Below, piece by piece: positions 15,015 through 24,120 of a stretch of 64,000 nucleotides of DNA; position 1 is the stretch's first letter, and every line of letters begins with the position of its first letter. A program made the position numbers and the translations under genes. The notes under the pieces are model-generated. The model was given only the letters and a program-made list of their open reading frames with translations. It was not told the origin of the DNA and ran no database searches. The stretch is from assembly GCF_003595175.1 (NCBI RefSeq), contig NZ_CP032419.1, forward strand, positions 4,885,616-4,949,615, given 5' to 3'. The DNA is from Pseudomonas cavernae. Its GTDB lineage: Bacteria > Pseudomonadota > Gammaproteobacteria > Pseudomonadales > Pseudomonadaceae.

Positions 15015-16412
15015 ATGACCGCCAGTGGTATCGCCGCAGCTGCCGTGGAAGCCTTCGCCGCCCGTGAACGGCAGCGCTTCCTGGAGCAGAACCCAAAATC
15101 CGTCGCCCTCGCCGAGCGCGCCCGTCACTCGCTGTTCGGCGGCGTGCCGATGCACTGGATGGCCGACTGGTCGACGCCCAGCCCGCTGTTCGTCGAACGC
15201 GCCAAGGGCGCGCGCTTCTATGACGTCGACGGCCACGAATACATCGACTTCTGCCTCGGCGATACCGGCACCATGTTCGGCCACTCGCCCGACCCGATCG
15301 CCCGGGCCATCGCCGAACAGGCGGGCAGCGGCCTGACCACCATGCTCCCCGGCGAGGACGCGGTGGTCGCCGGCGAGCTGCTGGCCGCGCGCTTCGGCCT
15401 GCCCTACTGGCAGGTCACCGCCACCGCCACCGACTCCAACCGCTACGTGCTGCGCTGGGCGCGGGCGATCACCCAGCGCAAGACCCTGCTGGTGTTCGAC
15501 GGCTGCTACCACGGCACCGTCGACGACGTCATGGTGCGCTGCCGCGACGGCGCGACCGTGCACCGCTCCGGGCTGGTCGGCCAGGCCTACGACCTGACCC
15601 AGTACAGCCGCGCGATCCCGTTCAACGACATCCAAGCGCTGGAGGCCGCGCTGGCCCAGGGCGACGTCTGCGCGCTGCTGTGCGAGCCGGCGATGACCAA
15701 CATCGGCATGGTCCTGCCCGAGCCCGGTTTCATGCAGCAGTGCCGCGAGCTGACGCGCAAGTACGGCGCGCTGCTGATCATCGACGAGACCCACACCATC
15801 TCCACCGATATCGGCGGCTGCACCAAGCTGTGGGGCCTCGAGCCGGACTTCTTCGTGGTCGGCAAGCCGATCGCCGGCGGCGTGCCCTGCGGCATCTTCG
15901 GCTGCAGCGCGGCGATGGCCGAGGCCATGCAGCAGGCCCGACAGCAGGCCAGCGCAGGCAGCCAGGGCCACGGCCACAGCGGCATGGGCACCACCTTGTC
16001 GGCCAACGCCCTGGCCATGCACTGCATGCGCGCCAACCTCGAACAGGTGATGACCCAGGCCGCCTACGACCACATGCTGCCGCTGGCCAAGCGCCTGGCC
16101 GATGGCTTCCGCGGGCTGATCGCCAAACACGACCTGCAGTGGTCGGTGACCGAGCTGGGCGCGCGCAGCGAGTTCCAGTTCTGCCCGGTTTCACCGAAGA
16201 CCGGCGCCGACGCCGAGGCGGCGTTCCACGACGAGCTGCAGATGGCCCTGCACCTGTACCTGATCAACCGCGGCATCCTGATCACGCCGTTCCACAACAT
16301 GACCCTGTGCTGCCCGGACACCAGCGCCGCCGACGTCGACCGCCTGATCGCCACCCTCGACCAGGCGCTCGCCGAGCTGCTGGCGATTCCCGGCGCGCGC
16401 CTGAACCGCTGA
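15015..16412 (+). CDS. Class III PLP enzyme, glutamate-1-semialdehyde aminomutase-like / aspartate aminotransferase family
   Basis: This 465-residue fold-type I PLP enzyme shows SLFGGVPMHWMADWSTPSPL near residue 40, the phosphate-contact region (QVTATATDSN near 140), FDGCYHGTVDD near 165, the cofactor Asp in LLIIDETHT near 255, and the Schiff-base lysine in VVGKPIAGGVPCG near 286. It is related to HemL but carries extra N-terminal residues and sits in a catabolic gene set, so it is unlikely to be the haem enzyme. The ATG at 15015 is chosen because GAGGTG lies six bases upstream. The likely role is transamination of an amino acid or amine. Confidence 0.82.
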   Translation: MTASGIAAAAVEAFAARERQRFLEQNPKSVALAERARHSLFGGVPMHWMADWSTPSPLFVERAKGARFYDVDGHEYIDFCLGDTGTMFGHSPDPIARAIAEQAGSGLTTMLPGEDAVVAGELLAARFGLPYWQVTATATDSNRYVLRWARAITQRKTLLVFDGCYHGTVDDVMVRCRDGATVHRSGLVGQAYDLTQYSRAIPFNDIQALEAALAQGDVCALLCEPAMTNIGMVLPEPGFMQQCRELTRKYGALLIIDETHTISTDIGGCTKLWGLEPDFFVVGKPIAGGVPCGIFGCSAAMAEAMQQARQQASAGSQGHGHSGMGTTLSANALAMHCMRANLEQVMTQAAYDHMLPLAKRLADGFRGLIAKHDLQWSVTELGARSEFQFCPVSPKTGADAEAAFHDELQMALHLYLINRGILITPFHNMTLCCPDTSAADVDRLIATLDQALAELLAIPGARLNR

Positions 16413-16415
16413 TCG

Positions 16416-16508
16416 TTCCCACGCTCTGCGTGGGAATGCAGCTCCAGACGCTCTGCGTCTGCGGGGCGCGGAGCGCCCCCGGGTGGGTTCCCACGCCGGA
16501 GCGTGGGA
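16416..16508. repeat. GTTCCCACGC intergenic repeat pair
   Basis: TTCCCACGC-TCT-GCGTGGGAA at 16416-16436 and TTCCCACGC-CGGA-GCGTGGGA at 16488-16508 form two hairpins separated by ACGCTCTGCGT and GGGGCGCGGAGCGCCCC. This is a well-known dispersed type in Pseudomonas. A second repeat-like tract, CCCTCTCCCCCGGCCCCTCT, follows at about 16524. Together they fill the gap before the glutamine-synthetase-like gene. Confidence 0.65.
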
Positions 16509-16585
16509 CCATCAATGCCTTCCACCCTCTCCCCCGGCCCCTCTCCCATAAATGGGCGAGGGGAGAAAACCACAGGACCCCCACC

Positions 16586-17953
16586 ATGCACTTCGCCGAT
16601 ATCCAGGAAGCCCGCGATTTCCTCGCCCAGCACCCCGAGGTGCGCAGCCTCGAGCTGTTCCTCATCGACGCCAACGGCGTGCCGCGCGGCAAGCTGTTGC
16701 ACCGCGACGAGCTGCTGGCCATCTACGAGAACGGCCGGCCGCTGCCCAGCTCGATCCTGGCCCTGACCATCCAGGGCGAGGACGTCGAGGACACCGGCCT
16801 GGTCTGGGAAGTCGCCGACGCCGACTGCTGGACCTACCCGCTGCCCGGCAGCCTGTGCCTGCAACCCTGGCGCGCCACGCCGACCGGCCAGCTGCAGGTG
16901 AGCATGCACCCGAGCCAGGGCCTGCCGGCCAGCCCGGCCGATCCGCGGCATGTGCTGGTCAAGGTGATCGACGCGTTGAAGGCCGACGGCTATCACCCGG
17001 TGATGGCGGTCGAGCTGGAGTTCTACCTGCTGGACAAGGCCCGCGACGCCAACGGCCGCCCGCAACCGGCCGTGCAGATGAACGGCGTGCGCCCGCAGGC
17101 GCCGCAGGTCTACGGCGTGCTCGAACTGGAGCAGCAGCAGGCCTTCCTCGACGACCTCTACGCCGCCTGCGAGGCCCAGGGTCTGCCGGTGCGCACGGCG
17201 ATCTCCGAGTACGCCCCCGGCCAGCTCGAGCTGACCCTCGAGCACCGCTTCGACGCGTTGCAGGCGGTCGACGAAGGCGTGCGCTACAAGCGCCTGGTCA
17301 AGGGCGTGGCCAACAAGCACGGGCTGCAGGCCTGCTTCATGGCCAAGCCGTTCGGCGACCTGGCCGGCAGCGGCCTGCATATGCACGTCAGCCTGGCCGA
17401 CGCCGATGGCAACAACCTCTATGCCAGCGACGATCCGCAGGGCACGCCGCTGCTCAGACATTCCATCGGCGGCATGCTGGCGACCCTGCTCGACGCGCTG
17501 GCGATCTTCTGCCCCAACGCCAACTCGTTCCGCCGCTTCCAGGCCAACAGCTACGCGCCGCTGGCCAAGAGCTGGGGGGTCAACAACCGCACCGTGTCGC
17601 TGCGCGTGCCGGGCGGCCCGGCCCACAGCCGGCACATCGAGCATCGCATCTGCGGCGCCGACGCCAACCCCTACCTGGCCGCCGCGGCGATCCTCGCCGG
17701 CATCCACCTGGGTATTCGCGAACAGCTCGACCCGGGCGCGCCGATCACCGGCAACGGCTACGCCCAGGCCAGCGAATTCCTGCCCACCGACTGGCTCACC
17801 GCCCTGCGCGCGCTGGAGCAGTCGGCCTGGGCCAAGGAGGCCTTGGGCGAGGAATTCCTCAAGGTGTTCCTGGCCATCAAGCAGACCGAATACCGCCAGT
17901 TCATGGCCGAGGTCGGCGAGCAGGACTGGCGCTGGTACCTGACTCACGCCTGA
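16586..17953 (+). CDS. Glutamine-synthetase-family gamma-glutamyl ligase (PuuA/IpuC/GlnA-like)
   Basis: This 455-residue protein has the GS beta-grasp N-domain (LELFLIDANGVPRGKLLHRD near 25-45) and catalytic domain: VELEFYLLD near 143, the metal ligands in SEYAPGQLELTLEH near 205-220, GSGLHMHVSL near 258-267 and NSFRRFQANSYAPLAKSWGVNNRTVSLRVPGG near 310-345. GS III-like proteins in catabolic clusters (PuuA, SpuI, IpuC, PauA) glutamylate an amine with ATP rather than ammonia. The neighbouring aminomutase-like and SDR genes favour that here. The ATG at 16586 gives the natural N-terminus; the frame is open far upstream but overlaps the previous gene there. Confidence 0.85.
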   Translation: MHFADIQEARDFLAQHPEVRSLELFLIDANGVPRGKLLHRDELLAIYENGRPLPSSILALTIQGEDVEDTGLVWEVADADCWTYPLPGSLCLQPWRATPTGQLQVSMHPSQGLPASPADPRHVLVKVIDALKADGYHPVMAVELEFYLLDKARDANGRPQPAVQMNGVRPQAPQVYGVLELEQQQAFLDDLYAACEAQGLPVRTAISEYAPGQLELTLEHRFDALQAVDEGVRYKRLVKGVANKHGLQACFMAKPFGDLAGSGLHMHVSLADADGNNLYASDDPQGTPLLRHSIGGMLATLLDALAIFCPNANSFRRFQANSYAPLAKSWGVNNRTVSLRVPGGPAHSRHIEHRICGADANPYLAAAAILAGIHLGIREQLDPGAPITGNGYAQASEFLPTDWLTALRALEQSAWAKEALGEEFLKVFLAIKQTEYRQFMAEVGEQDWRWYLTHA

Positions 17954-18078
17954 ACTTCGCCGCCGGCAGCGGTCGAAACCCACAGCGGCGCGCGGCAGGG
18001 GCCAACCCTCGCCGCGCGCCGAACTCAGTTTGTCGTGATGCCTGGCGCTAGCCGGCATTGTTCATCGGGAGAACCACC

Positions 18079-18837
18079 ATGAGCCAACCCGTAGTACTGA
18101 TCACCGGCGCCGCCGGCGGCCTCGGCCGCGCCCTGGCACACCGCTTCCACCAGGGCAACTGGCGGCTGGCGGTGACCGACCAGAACGCCGCCGGCCTGGC
18201 CCAGCTCGGCCATGAGCTGCCCCTGGCCGCCAGCCTGCCCGCCGACCTGCGCACGGCCGAGGCCTGCCGCGATCTGGTCGGCCGCGTGCTCGGCCATACC
18301 GGGCGACTGGATGCCCTGATCAACGCCGCCGGGGTGTGGCGCGAGGGCCCGGTGGACGCCTTCAGCGAGGCGGACTTCGATCTGGTCATGGGGGTCAACC
18401 TCAAGGCGCCGTTCTTCATGTGCGCGGCGGCGATTCCCCATCTCAAGGACAGCCACGGCGCCATCGTCAATATCTCCAGCGACGCCGGTCGCCAGGGCAA
18501 CCAGAACGCCGCCGCTTACTGCGCCAGCAAGGGCGGCCTGACCCTGCTGAGCAAGACCCTGGCGCTGGACCTCGCCCCCCACGGCGTGCGCTGCAACACG
18601 GTGTCGCCCGGCGACATCGACACGCCGATGCTCAACTTCCAGGCCGAGCAGTATGGCGACGGCAACCCGCGCGCCTACTATCAAAACCTGCTGGCCAAGT
18701 ACCCGCAGGGGGTGAAGGCGCGCTTCGTCCAGCCGAGCGAGGTGGCCGAACTGGTGTACTTCCTCTGCCAACCGCACGCCGCCGCCATCACCGGCGCCGA
18801 CCTGGCCATCGACTTCGGCCTGTCCGCCGGCAAGTGA
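18079..18837 (+). CDS. Short-chain dehydrogenase/reductase (SDR)
   Basis: This 252-residue classical SDR has ITGAAGGLGRALA at the N-terminus, INAAGVW near residue 88, catalytic Ser in NISSDAGRQG and Tyr-Lys in AAYCASKGG, and a FabG-like end (ITGADLAIDFGLS). The ATG at 18079 follows GGGAGAACCACC. It is the third gene of the + strand group after the aminomutase-like and ligase genes, with 125 bp between it and the ligase, and is the likely redox step of the same pathway. Confidence 0.85.
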   Translation: MSQPVVLITGAAGGLGRALAHRFHQGNWRLAVTDQNAAGLAQLGHELPLAASLPADLRTAEACRDLVGRVLGHTGRLDALINAAGVWREGPVDAFSEADFDLVMGVNLKAPFFMCAAAIPHLKDSHGAIVNISSDAGRQGNQNAAAYCASKGGLTLLSKTLALDLAPHGVRCNTVSPGDIDTPMLNFQAEQYGDGNPRAYYQNLLAKYPQGVKARFVQPSEVAELVYFLCQPHAAAITGADLAIDFGLSAGK

Positions 18838-19137
18838 TACCGCTCGCCCCCTTCAACGTCTGCGGGTAGCGACTGGCCTGACGAGCCGGGCCCGCTCCGC
18901 GACGGTGCACCGGGGGCCGCAACAGGGCAGGAGCGCTCCGCTGCAACGCCGCGGGCTGCCAGGGTTGCCTGTACAGGCCCGATTTAGCCGCTGACCGGTG
19001 CGGCCGCGCTACGGCCCGGTGCAGCGGCCGCAAACTTGCATAGCCAGGTGCGCTGGCACGGCGAAGAGCACAAGCAGCACCTATAACCCTCGGGACCGCA
19101 AGCGCCAGCACATAACTTATCCGCCTATGAGAAGCGC
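18838..19137. other. Gap without a supported gene
   Basis: Three hundred bases of GC-rich DNA with several self-complementary GGCCGC/GCGGCC words and no reading frame with a plausible start or composition. The promoter of the thioesterase gene should be within the last 60 bases (TATAACC at about 19083). Confidence 0.4.
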
Positions 19138-19620
19138 ATGGAACTTGGAACCAACAAACTGTCGATGACCGTGCTGATGACCCCGGACAAGGCCAACTTC
19201 TCAGGCAACGTGCACGGCGGCACCCTGCTCAAGTACCTCGACGAGGTCGCCTACGCCTGCGCCAGCCGCTATGCCGGCAGCTACGTGGTGACCCTGTCGG
19301 TGGACCAGGTGGTGTTCCGCGAGCCGATCCACGTCGGCGAGCTGGTCACCTTCCTCGCCGCGGTCAACTACACCGGGCGCACCTCGATGGAGATCGGCAT
19401 CAAGGTGGTCACCGAGAACATCCAGGAGCGCTCGGTGCGCCACACTAACAGCTGCTTCTTCACCATGGTCGCCCTCGACGACCAGGGCAAACCCACGCCA
19501 GTGCCGCCGCTGCAGCCGCAGAGCGCCGACGAGCGCCGCCGTTACAGCCAGGCCCAGCAGCGACGGGCGCTGCGCCAGGAGCTGGAACGGCGCTATCGCG
19601 ATATTCGCGGCGAAGCCTGA
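19138..19620 (+). CDS. Acyl-CoA thioesterase, YciA/hotdog family
   Basis: This 160-residue single-hotdog protein shows MTPDKANFSGNVHGGTLLKYLDEVAYACASRYAG, with the catalytic Asn/His-Gly-Gly and Asp arrangement of YciA and BACH-type acyl-CoA hydrolases. VVTLSVDQVVFREPIHVGEL and SCFFTMVALDDQGKP follow. It releases CoA from acyl-CoA in the cytoplasm. The C-terminal 35 residues are charged and helical, a common extension in this group. It stands alone, about 240 bp before ybaL. Confidence 0.85.
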   Translation: MELGTNKLSMTVLMTPDKANFSGNVHGGTLLKYLDEVAYACASRYAGSYVVTLSVDQVVFREPIHVGELVTFLAAVNYTGRTSMEIGIKVVTENIQERSVRHTNSCFFTMVALDDQGKPTPVPPLQPQSADERRRYSQAQQRRALRQELERRYRDIRGEA

Positions 19621-19860
19621 GGTCGCCACCGCCGCGCTGCCCCAGCACGAACACATCCTGTAAGAAAATCAATGGCTTGTATTCACCTGGCGGGCACGCT
19701 CGCGGCCTTAGAATGGCATCTCGATGCGCTCTGCCCGTGATCCGGGCGCGGCCGCGCTGCCTCCCCTCCAGCGCGCTTCCCGCCGTCGGCGCCCCTAGGG
19801 TCGTGCCAACCGGTCTAGGCTGAATCTGCACCGCCCGCCCATCGCCCCATGGGAGATTCG

Positions 19861-21567
19861 ATGCCCCATCACACGCCCCTGATCGCCACCATCGCCGTCG
19901 GCTTCGTCCTGGCCTATCTGCTCGGCGCCCTCGCCACCCGCCTGCGCCTGTCGCCGCTGGTGGGCTATCTGCTCGCCGGCATCCTGGTCGGCCCCTTCAC
20001 CCCCGGCTTCGTCGCCGACAAGGCACTGGCCCACGAACTCTCCGAGATCGGCGTGATGCTGCTGATGTTCGGCGTCGGCCTGCACTTCTCGCTGAAGGAC
20101 CTGATGGCGGTCAAGCACATCGCGATTCCCGGCGCGCTGGTGCAGATCGCCGTCGCCACCCTGCTCGGCATGGGCCTGGCCTGGACCCTCGACTGGAGCC
20201 TGGGTGCCGGCCTGGTGTTCGGCCTGGCGCTGTCGGTGGCCAGCACCGTGGTGCTGCTGCGCGCGCTGGAGGAACGCCAGCTGCTCGACAGCCGGCGCGG
20301 CAAGATCGCCATCGGCTGGCTGATCGTCGAGGACCTGGTGATGGTGCTCACCCTGGTGCTGCTGCCGGCGCTGGCCGGGGTGCTCGGCGGCGAGGCGCAG
20401 GGCGGCGCCGAGGCCGGCGCGTGGCTGCCGCTGCTGAGCACCCTGGGCAAGGTCAGCCTGTTCATCGCCCTGATGGTGCTGGTCGGCCGCCGGCTGCTGC
20501 CCTGGCTGCTCGAACGCACCGCCGGCAGCGGCTCGCGCGAGCTGTTCACCCTGGCGGTGCTGGCCATCGCCATGGGCGTCGCCTACTTCGCCGCCCAGGT
20601 GTTCGACGTGTCGTTCGCCCTCGGCGCCTTCTTCGCCGGCATGATGCTCAATGAGTCGGAGCACAACCACCGCGCCGCCGAGGACTCGCAGGCGCTGCGC
20701 GATGCCTTCGCGGTACTGTTCTTCGTCGCCGTCGGCATGCTGTTCGACCCGTCGATCCTGCTCCAGCAGCCGCTGGCGGTGCTGGCCACCTTCCTGATCA
20801 TAGTGTTCGGCAAGTCGCTCGCCGCGCTGGCCATCGTGCGCGCCTTCGGCAAGCCGCTGAGCACCGCGCTGACCATCTCCGCCAGCCTGGCGCAGATCGG
20901 CGAGTTCTCCTTCATCCTGGTGGCGCTGGGCGTCGGCCTCGGCCTGCTGCCGGAGGCCGGCCGCGACCTGATCCTCGCCGGGGCGATCCTGTCGATCCTG
21001 GTCAACCCGCTGTGCTTCGGCCTGATCGACCGCCTGCAGCCCTGGCTCGACCGCCGCGAGCGCACGGCGCCGGCCGACGCCTCGGGCAGCGCCGAGGCGG
21101 CCGACGACATTCCGGCGATCCACGCAACCGAGCACGCCATCCTGATCGGCCACGGCCGCGTCGGCAGCCGCATCAGCCTGCGGCTGCACGAGGAAGGCGT
21201 GCCGCTGGTGATCATCGAGGACAACCGCGCGCGCGCCCAGGAACTGCGCGAGGAAGGCTTCAGCGTGGTGATCGGCAATGCCGCCAGCACTCAGGTGCTG
21301 GAACTGGCCAAGGTCGCTGCCGCGCGCTGGCTGCTAATCGCCATCCCCAATGCCCTGGAGGCCGGGCAGATCGCCGTGCATGCGCGCGCCGCCAACCCCG
21401 GCCTGGACATCATCGCCCGCGCGCATTTCGACGCCGAGGTCGAGTACCTCAGCGAGCACGCCGCCGATCTGGTGGTGATGGGCGAACGCGAGATCGCCCG
21501 GGTGATGTTCGCCCGCCTCGGCCTGAACAGCCCGCAGCAGCGGGCGCCGGGCTCTTCGGCGGCGTGA
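19861..21567 (+). CDS. ybaL: YbaL-type Kef cation:proton antiporter with RCK domain
   Basis: This 568-residue protein has a CPA2 exchanger domain over about residues 5-385 (LVGYLLAGILVGPFTPGFVAD, GVGLHFSLKDL, VEDLVMVLTLVLL, ASLAQIGEFSFILVALG). A TrkA-N/RCK NAD-binding domain follows from about 418 (HAILIGHGRVGSRIS, then VIIEDN) to 530. The domain order and length match E. coli YbaL. The ATG at 19861 is chosen for GGGAG six bases upstream; an in-frame ATG at 19849 is possible. The transported ion is unproven. Confidence 0.88.
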   Translation: MPHHTPLIATIAVGFVLAYLLGALATRLRLSPLVGYLLAGILVGPFTPGFVADKALAHELSEIGVMLLMFGVGLHFSLKDLMAVKHIAIPGALVQIAVATLLGMGLAWTLDWSLGAGLVFGLALSVASTVVLLRALEERQLLDSRRGKIAIGWLIVEDLVMVLTLVLLPALAGVLGGEAQGGAEAGAWLPLLSTLGKVSLFIALMVLVGRRLLPWLLERTAGSGSRELFTLAVLAIAMGVAYFAAQVFDVSFALGAFFAGMMLNESEHNHRAAEDSQALRDAFAVLFFVAVGMLFDPSILLQQPLAVLATFLIIVFGKSLAALAIVRAFGKPLSTALTISASLAQIGEFSFILVALGVGLGLLPEAGRDLILAGAILSILVNPLCFGLIDRLQPWLDRRERTAPADASGSAEAADDIPAIHATEHAILIGHGRVGSRISLRLHEEGVPLVIIEDNRARAQELREEGFSVVIGNAASTQVLELAKVAAARWLLIAIPNALEAGQIAVHARAANPGLDIIARAHFDAEVEYLSEHAADLVVMGEREIARVMFARLGLNSPQQRAPGSSAA

Positions 21568-21628
21568 TGCGGGCGTCGCGCGGACCTGGGTGCGCAGCCT
21601 ACAGTTCGCCGTGTCGAAACAGTCCGCC

Positions 21629-22495
21629 CTACAGCCGCGCGGCGGCGAAGCGCACCCGCGGGTGGCCGATGCGCTCCTGGGCGCGCACCAGTTCCAGCTC
21701 GTAGCTGGCGCAGGCCTGGGTCTCCAGCAGCACCTCATGCACCGCCGCGGCGCCGAACTCGAAGGCCGTGCACCAGTCGTCACCGAGCAGCACGCGGCCG
21801 AGGAACAGCGCCGAGGTGAGGTCGCCGACGCCCACCGGCTGACGCGGGAAGGCCAGCAGCGGCCGGCGCAGATGCCAGCTGGCCTGGGCCGTGACCAGCA
21901 GCATCTCGAAGCAGTCGGCGGCCTTGCCCGGATAGTCCAGATGCTTGACCAGCACCGCCTGCGGCCCGCGCGCCAGCAGCGCGCGGGCCATGCTCTCGCA
22001 GTCGCGCAGGGAGCTCGGCGCGCGGCCGGCGAAGCTGTCCAGCTCGAGCTGGTTGGGGCAGAGAAAATCCGCCGCCGCCAGCGCTTCCTCGAGCAGGAAC
22101 TCGCTGACGTCCGGGGCGACGCTGCAACCCTTCTGCGGGTGGCCCATGACCGGATCGCAGAGGTACAGGGCGCGCGGGTTGGCCGCCTTGATCCGCGCCA
22201 CGCCGGCGAGAATCGCCCGCCCCTGCGCCGCGCTGCCGAGGTAGCCGGAGATCACCCCGTCGCAGCGGCCCAGCTCGCCGATCGCGGCGATGCCCTCGAC
22301 CAGCGCCGGAATCTGCTCCGCCGCCAGCGCCTCGCCGGCCCACTGGCCGTACTGGGTATGGTTGGAGAACTGCACGGTGTTCAGCGCCCAGACGTTGACG
22401 CCGAGGCGCTGCAGAGGGAACACCGCGGCGTCGTTGCCGGCATGGCCGAACACCACGTGGGACTGGATGCTGAGCAGATGGGGGGTGTGTTTCAT
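21629..22495 (-). CDS. pdxY: Pyridoxal kinase PdxY
   Basis: This 288-residue ribokinase-like enzyme phosphorylates pyridoxal to PLP in the vitamin B6 salvage pathway. Family marks are [26 protein letters not shown] at the N-terminus, [15 protein letters not shown] near 41-55, [10 protein letters not shown] near 83, YLCDPVMGH near 112, [10 protein letters not shown] near 145 and the anion-hole/catalytic Asp in [14 protein letters not shown] near 222. Length equals the PdxY norm of 286-288. It is divergent from the DUF3301 gene. Confidence 0.95.
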   Translation of the reverse strand: MKHTPHLLSIQSHVVFGHAGNDAAVFPLQRLGVNVWALNTVQFSNHTQYGQWAGEALAAEQIPALVEGIAAIGELGRCDGVISGYLGSAAQGRAILAGVARIKAANPRALYLCDPVMGHPQKGCSVAPDVSEFLLEEALAAADFLCPNQLELDSFAGRAPSSLRDCESMARALLARGPQAVLVKHLDYPGKAADCFEMLLVTAQASWHLRRPLLAFPRQPVGVGDLTSALFLGRVLLGDDWCTAFEFGAAAVHEVLLETQACASYELELVRAQERIGHPRVRFAAARL

Positions 22496-22569
22496 GGCGG
22501 CGTTCCGGCGGGACAGAGCTTGAGTATGGCCTAGTGGGGTAAGCTAGCCGCCCTGATGCGGGAGTCATG

Positions 22570-22980
22570 ATGATCGGTCTGGGTGATGTGTTTCTGTTCC
22601 TGCTATTCGCCGCCGGCCTGGCCTGGTTGTGGCGCGGCCATGGCATTCGCGAACGCGCGCTGGCGCTGGCCAAGCAGCACTGCGCCAAGCTGGACATCGA
22701 GCTGCTCGACGGCAATGTCGCCCTGCGCCGCCTGGCCATGGTCCGCGATGCCCGCGGGCATAGGCGCCTGGCGCGAATCTACGGCTTCGAGTTCACCGTC
22801 ACCGGCGAACAGCGCCTCTCCGGCAGCCTCAGCATGTTCGGTCGTCAGCTCGGGCGCATCGAACTGGACGCCTTCCCCATCGCCACGCCGGACGAGCCAC
22901 CGGTGGCCACCCAGCAGCCGGCGGCCAAGGTGATCCAGCTGCAGGACTGGAAGCGCCGCCACGACCGCCTGGACACCTGA
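22570..22980 (+). CDS. DUF3301 family membrane-anchored protein
   Basis: This 136-residue protein has one N-terminal transmembrane helix (MIGLGDVFLFLLFAAGLAWLW) and a cytoplasmic domain with ALAKQHCAKLDIELLDGNVALRRLAMVRDARGHRRLARIYGFEFTVTG, typical of DUF3301. Function is unknown. The second ATG (22570) is taken because GGGAG is five bases upstream of it; the first ATG at 22567 would be only two bases away. It converges with the hydrolase gene, with 20 bp between the stops. Confidence 0.8.
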   Translation: MIGLGDVFLFLLFAAGLAWLWRGHGIRERALALAKQHCAKLDIELLDGNVALRRLAMVRDARGHRRLARIYGFEFTVTGEQRLSGSLSMFGRQLGRIELDAFPIATPDEPPVATQQPAAKVIQLQDWKRRHDRLDT

Positions 22981-23000
22981 GCCCCGCCGCCACTCGCCCT

Positions 23001-23879
23001 TCAACTGCGCTGCAGGAGGAAATCCGCCGTACGCGCGGCGCTGTCCTCGGGGAACTCCTGCATGAAACAGTGCCCGCCGGCCACCTGCTGGGCGCTGACA
23101 TGGCCGTTGAGGGCGGTGAGGCGCGCCACCGACTTGGCGACGAAGGGATAGGTGTGCTGGCCGTAGAAGATCCGCGTCGGCGTGGCGATCTTGCCCAGCG
23201 CCGGCCACAGGCGCTTGGGACAGGAGGCGAAGATCTCCGCCTCGCGGCTCGGCCGGCATTTCAACTCGACGCCGCCTGCGACCTCCTGCAGGGCGTATTC
23301 GACATAGGCCCACAGCGCCGCATCGGTCCAGCCCTTGTAGATGCCGCGCCCGTGCAGGTAGGCATAGGCCGCCGCGCGATCGGGCCAGCGCCGGCGGCGG
23401 GCGGCGGCGCGCTTGGCCATGCTGGTCTTGCGGTGCAGGCCGAGCACCTCGGCGAAGCTCATCACGCCGATCATCGCCGGGCTGAACAGCACCGGGTCGA
23501 GCAGCACCGCGCGCTGGAACAGCTGCGGCCGCTTGGCCAGGATCAGGCTGCTCAACACCCCGCCGAAACTGTGGCCGACGGCAAAGCGCGGCACCTCACC
23601 GAAGACGCCGCGGCCGGCCTCGAAGGCTTCCACCGCCAGCTCGGCGCTGCGATTCCAGCCGCGGAAGCGGCCGCCGTGATCGCTGTCGCCGTGGCCCTGG
23701 ACATCGCCCAGCCACAGATCGAATTCGCCCGCCAGACGCTTGAGCATCGGTTCGTAGGTGCGCCCGCAGAAGCCGTTGCCATGCAGGAAATGCAGCAGCG
23801 GCTTGCCCGATGGCTCGCTGTGCCAGCCGCGCAGGGTGAAACCGAGGGAAGTGGCATGGGACCAAGGGATCAGCAGCAT
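23001..23879 (-). CDS. Alpha/beta-fold hydrolase
   Basis: This 292-residue cytoplasmic hydrolase has the oxyanion segment LHFLHGNGFCGRTYEPM near 29-45, nucleophile Ser104 in VGHSFGG, and C-terminal IFYGQHTYPF and GGHCFMQEFPEDSA with the catalytic His. Its cap region (residues 135-210) is rich in Arg and Ala. The ATG at 23879 is preferred over one 39 bases upstream because GAGG precedes it and the family starts near the first beta strand. The substrate is unknown. The DNA just upstream carries the tail of an unrelated permease gene. Confidence 0.8.
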   Translation of the reverse strand: MLLIPWSHATSLGFTLRGWHSEPSGKPLLHFLHGNGFCGRTYEPMLKRLAGEFDLWLGDVQGHGDSDHGGRFRGWNRSAELAVEAFEAGRGVFGEVPRFAVGHSFGGVLSSLILAKRPQLFQRAVLLDPVLFSPAMIGVMSFAEVLGLHRKTSMAKRAAARRRRWPDRAAAYAYLHGRGIYKGWTDAALWAYVEYALQEVAGGVELKCRPSREAEIFASCPKRLWPALGKIATPTRIFYGQHTYPFVAKSVARLTALNGHVSAQQVAGGHCFMQEFPEDSAARTADFLLQRS

Positions 23880-23956
23880 CGGCAAGGCCTCGAAAAGTCT
23901 GCGCGCAGTTTGGGCCATGTCATCCCGAGGGCAAAGCCCGGCGTGCTGTCGTCGCC

Positions 23957-24106
23957 GGCACCGCCGAATACATCGCCCTGTGGTTCAAGAGCATCGGCCT
24001 GGAAAGCGGCTTCTACTGGTACGTCACCGCCTGCATCGCCTGCTCGCTGCTGGTCTATGTGTTCATGCAGGACACCAAGACCCACTCGCAAATGGATCAG
24101 GACTGA
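23957..24106 (+). pseudogene. kgtP: 3' remnant of a KgtP-type MFS dicarboxylate permease
   Basis: The frame 23957-24106 reads GTAEYIALWFKSIGLESGFY, continues WYVTACIACSLLVYVFMQDT and ends KTHSQMDQD before TGA. This is the last 49 residues of the metabolite:proton symporter family (KgtP, ShiA; PA5530 in P. aeruginosa). There is no start codon and the residues before Gly-Thr-Ala-Glu do not continue the family. Its own terminator follows. In P. aeruginosa PA5530 precedes the same zinc cluster seen here from 30985, so this is what is left of it after a deletion or insertion. Confidence 0.8.
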
Positions 24107-24120
24107 GCCGTCCTGGCTCG

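Noticed and set aside
15015..16412. hemL (glutamate-1-semialdehyde aminomutase for haem)
   Set aside because: The sequence is only related, sits under a GntR regulator with catabolic genes, and has long divergent segments (for example QASAGSQGHGHSGMG).
16064..18058. Long minus-strand frame opposite the glutamine-synthetase-like gene
   Set aside because: Antisense shadow; the plus-strand frame has all glutamine-synthetase motifs.
18788..19111. Minus-strand frame in the gap before the thioesterase gene
   Set aside because: It overlaps the end of the SDR gene, lacks a ribosome site and has an arginine/alanine-rich shadow composition.
22450..22465. CCACGTGG near the pdxY start as a parS site
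   Set aside because: The flanks (AACA..GACT) do not match GTTNCACGTGNAAC.
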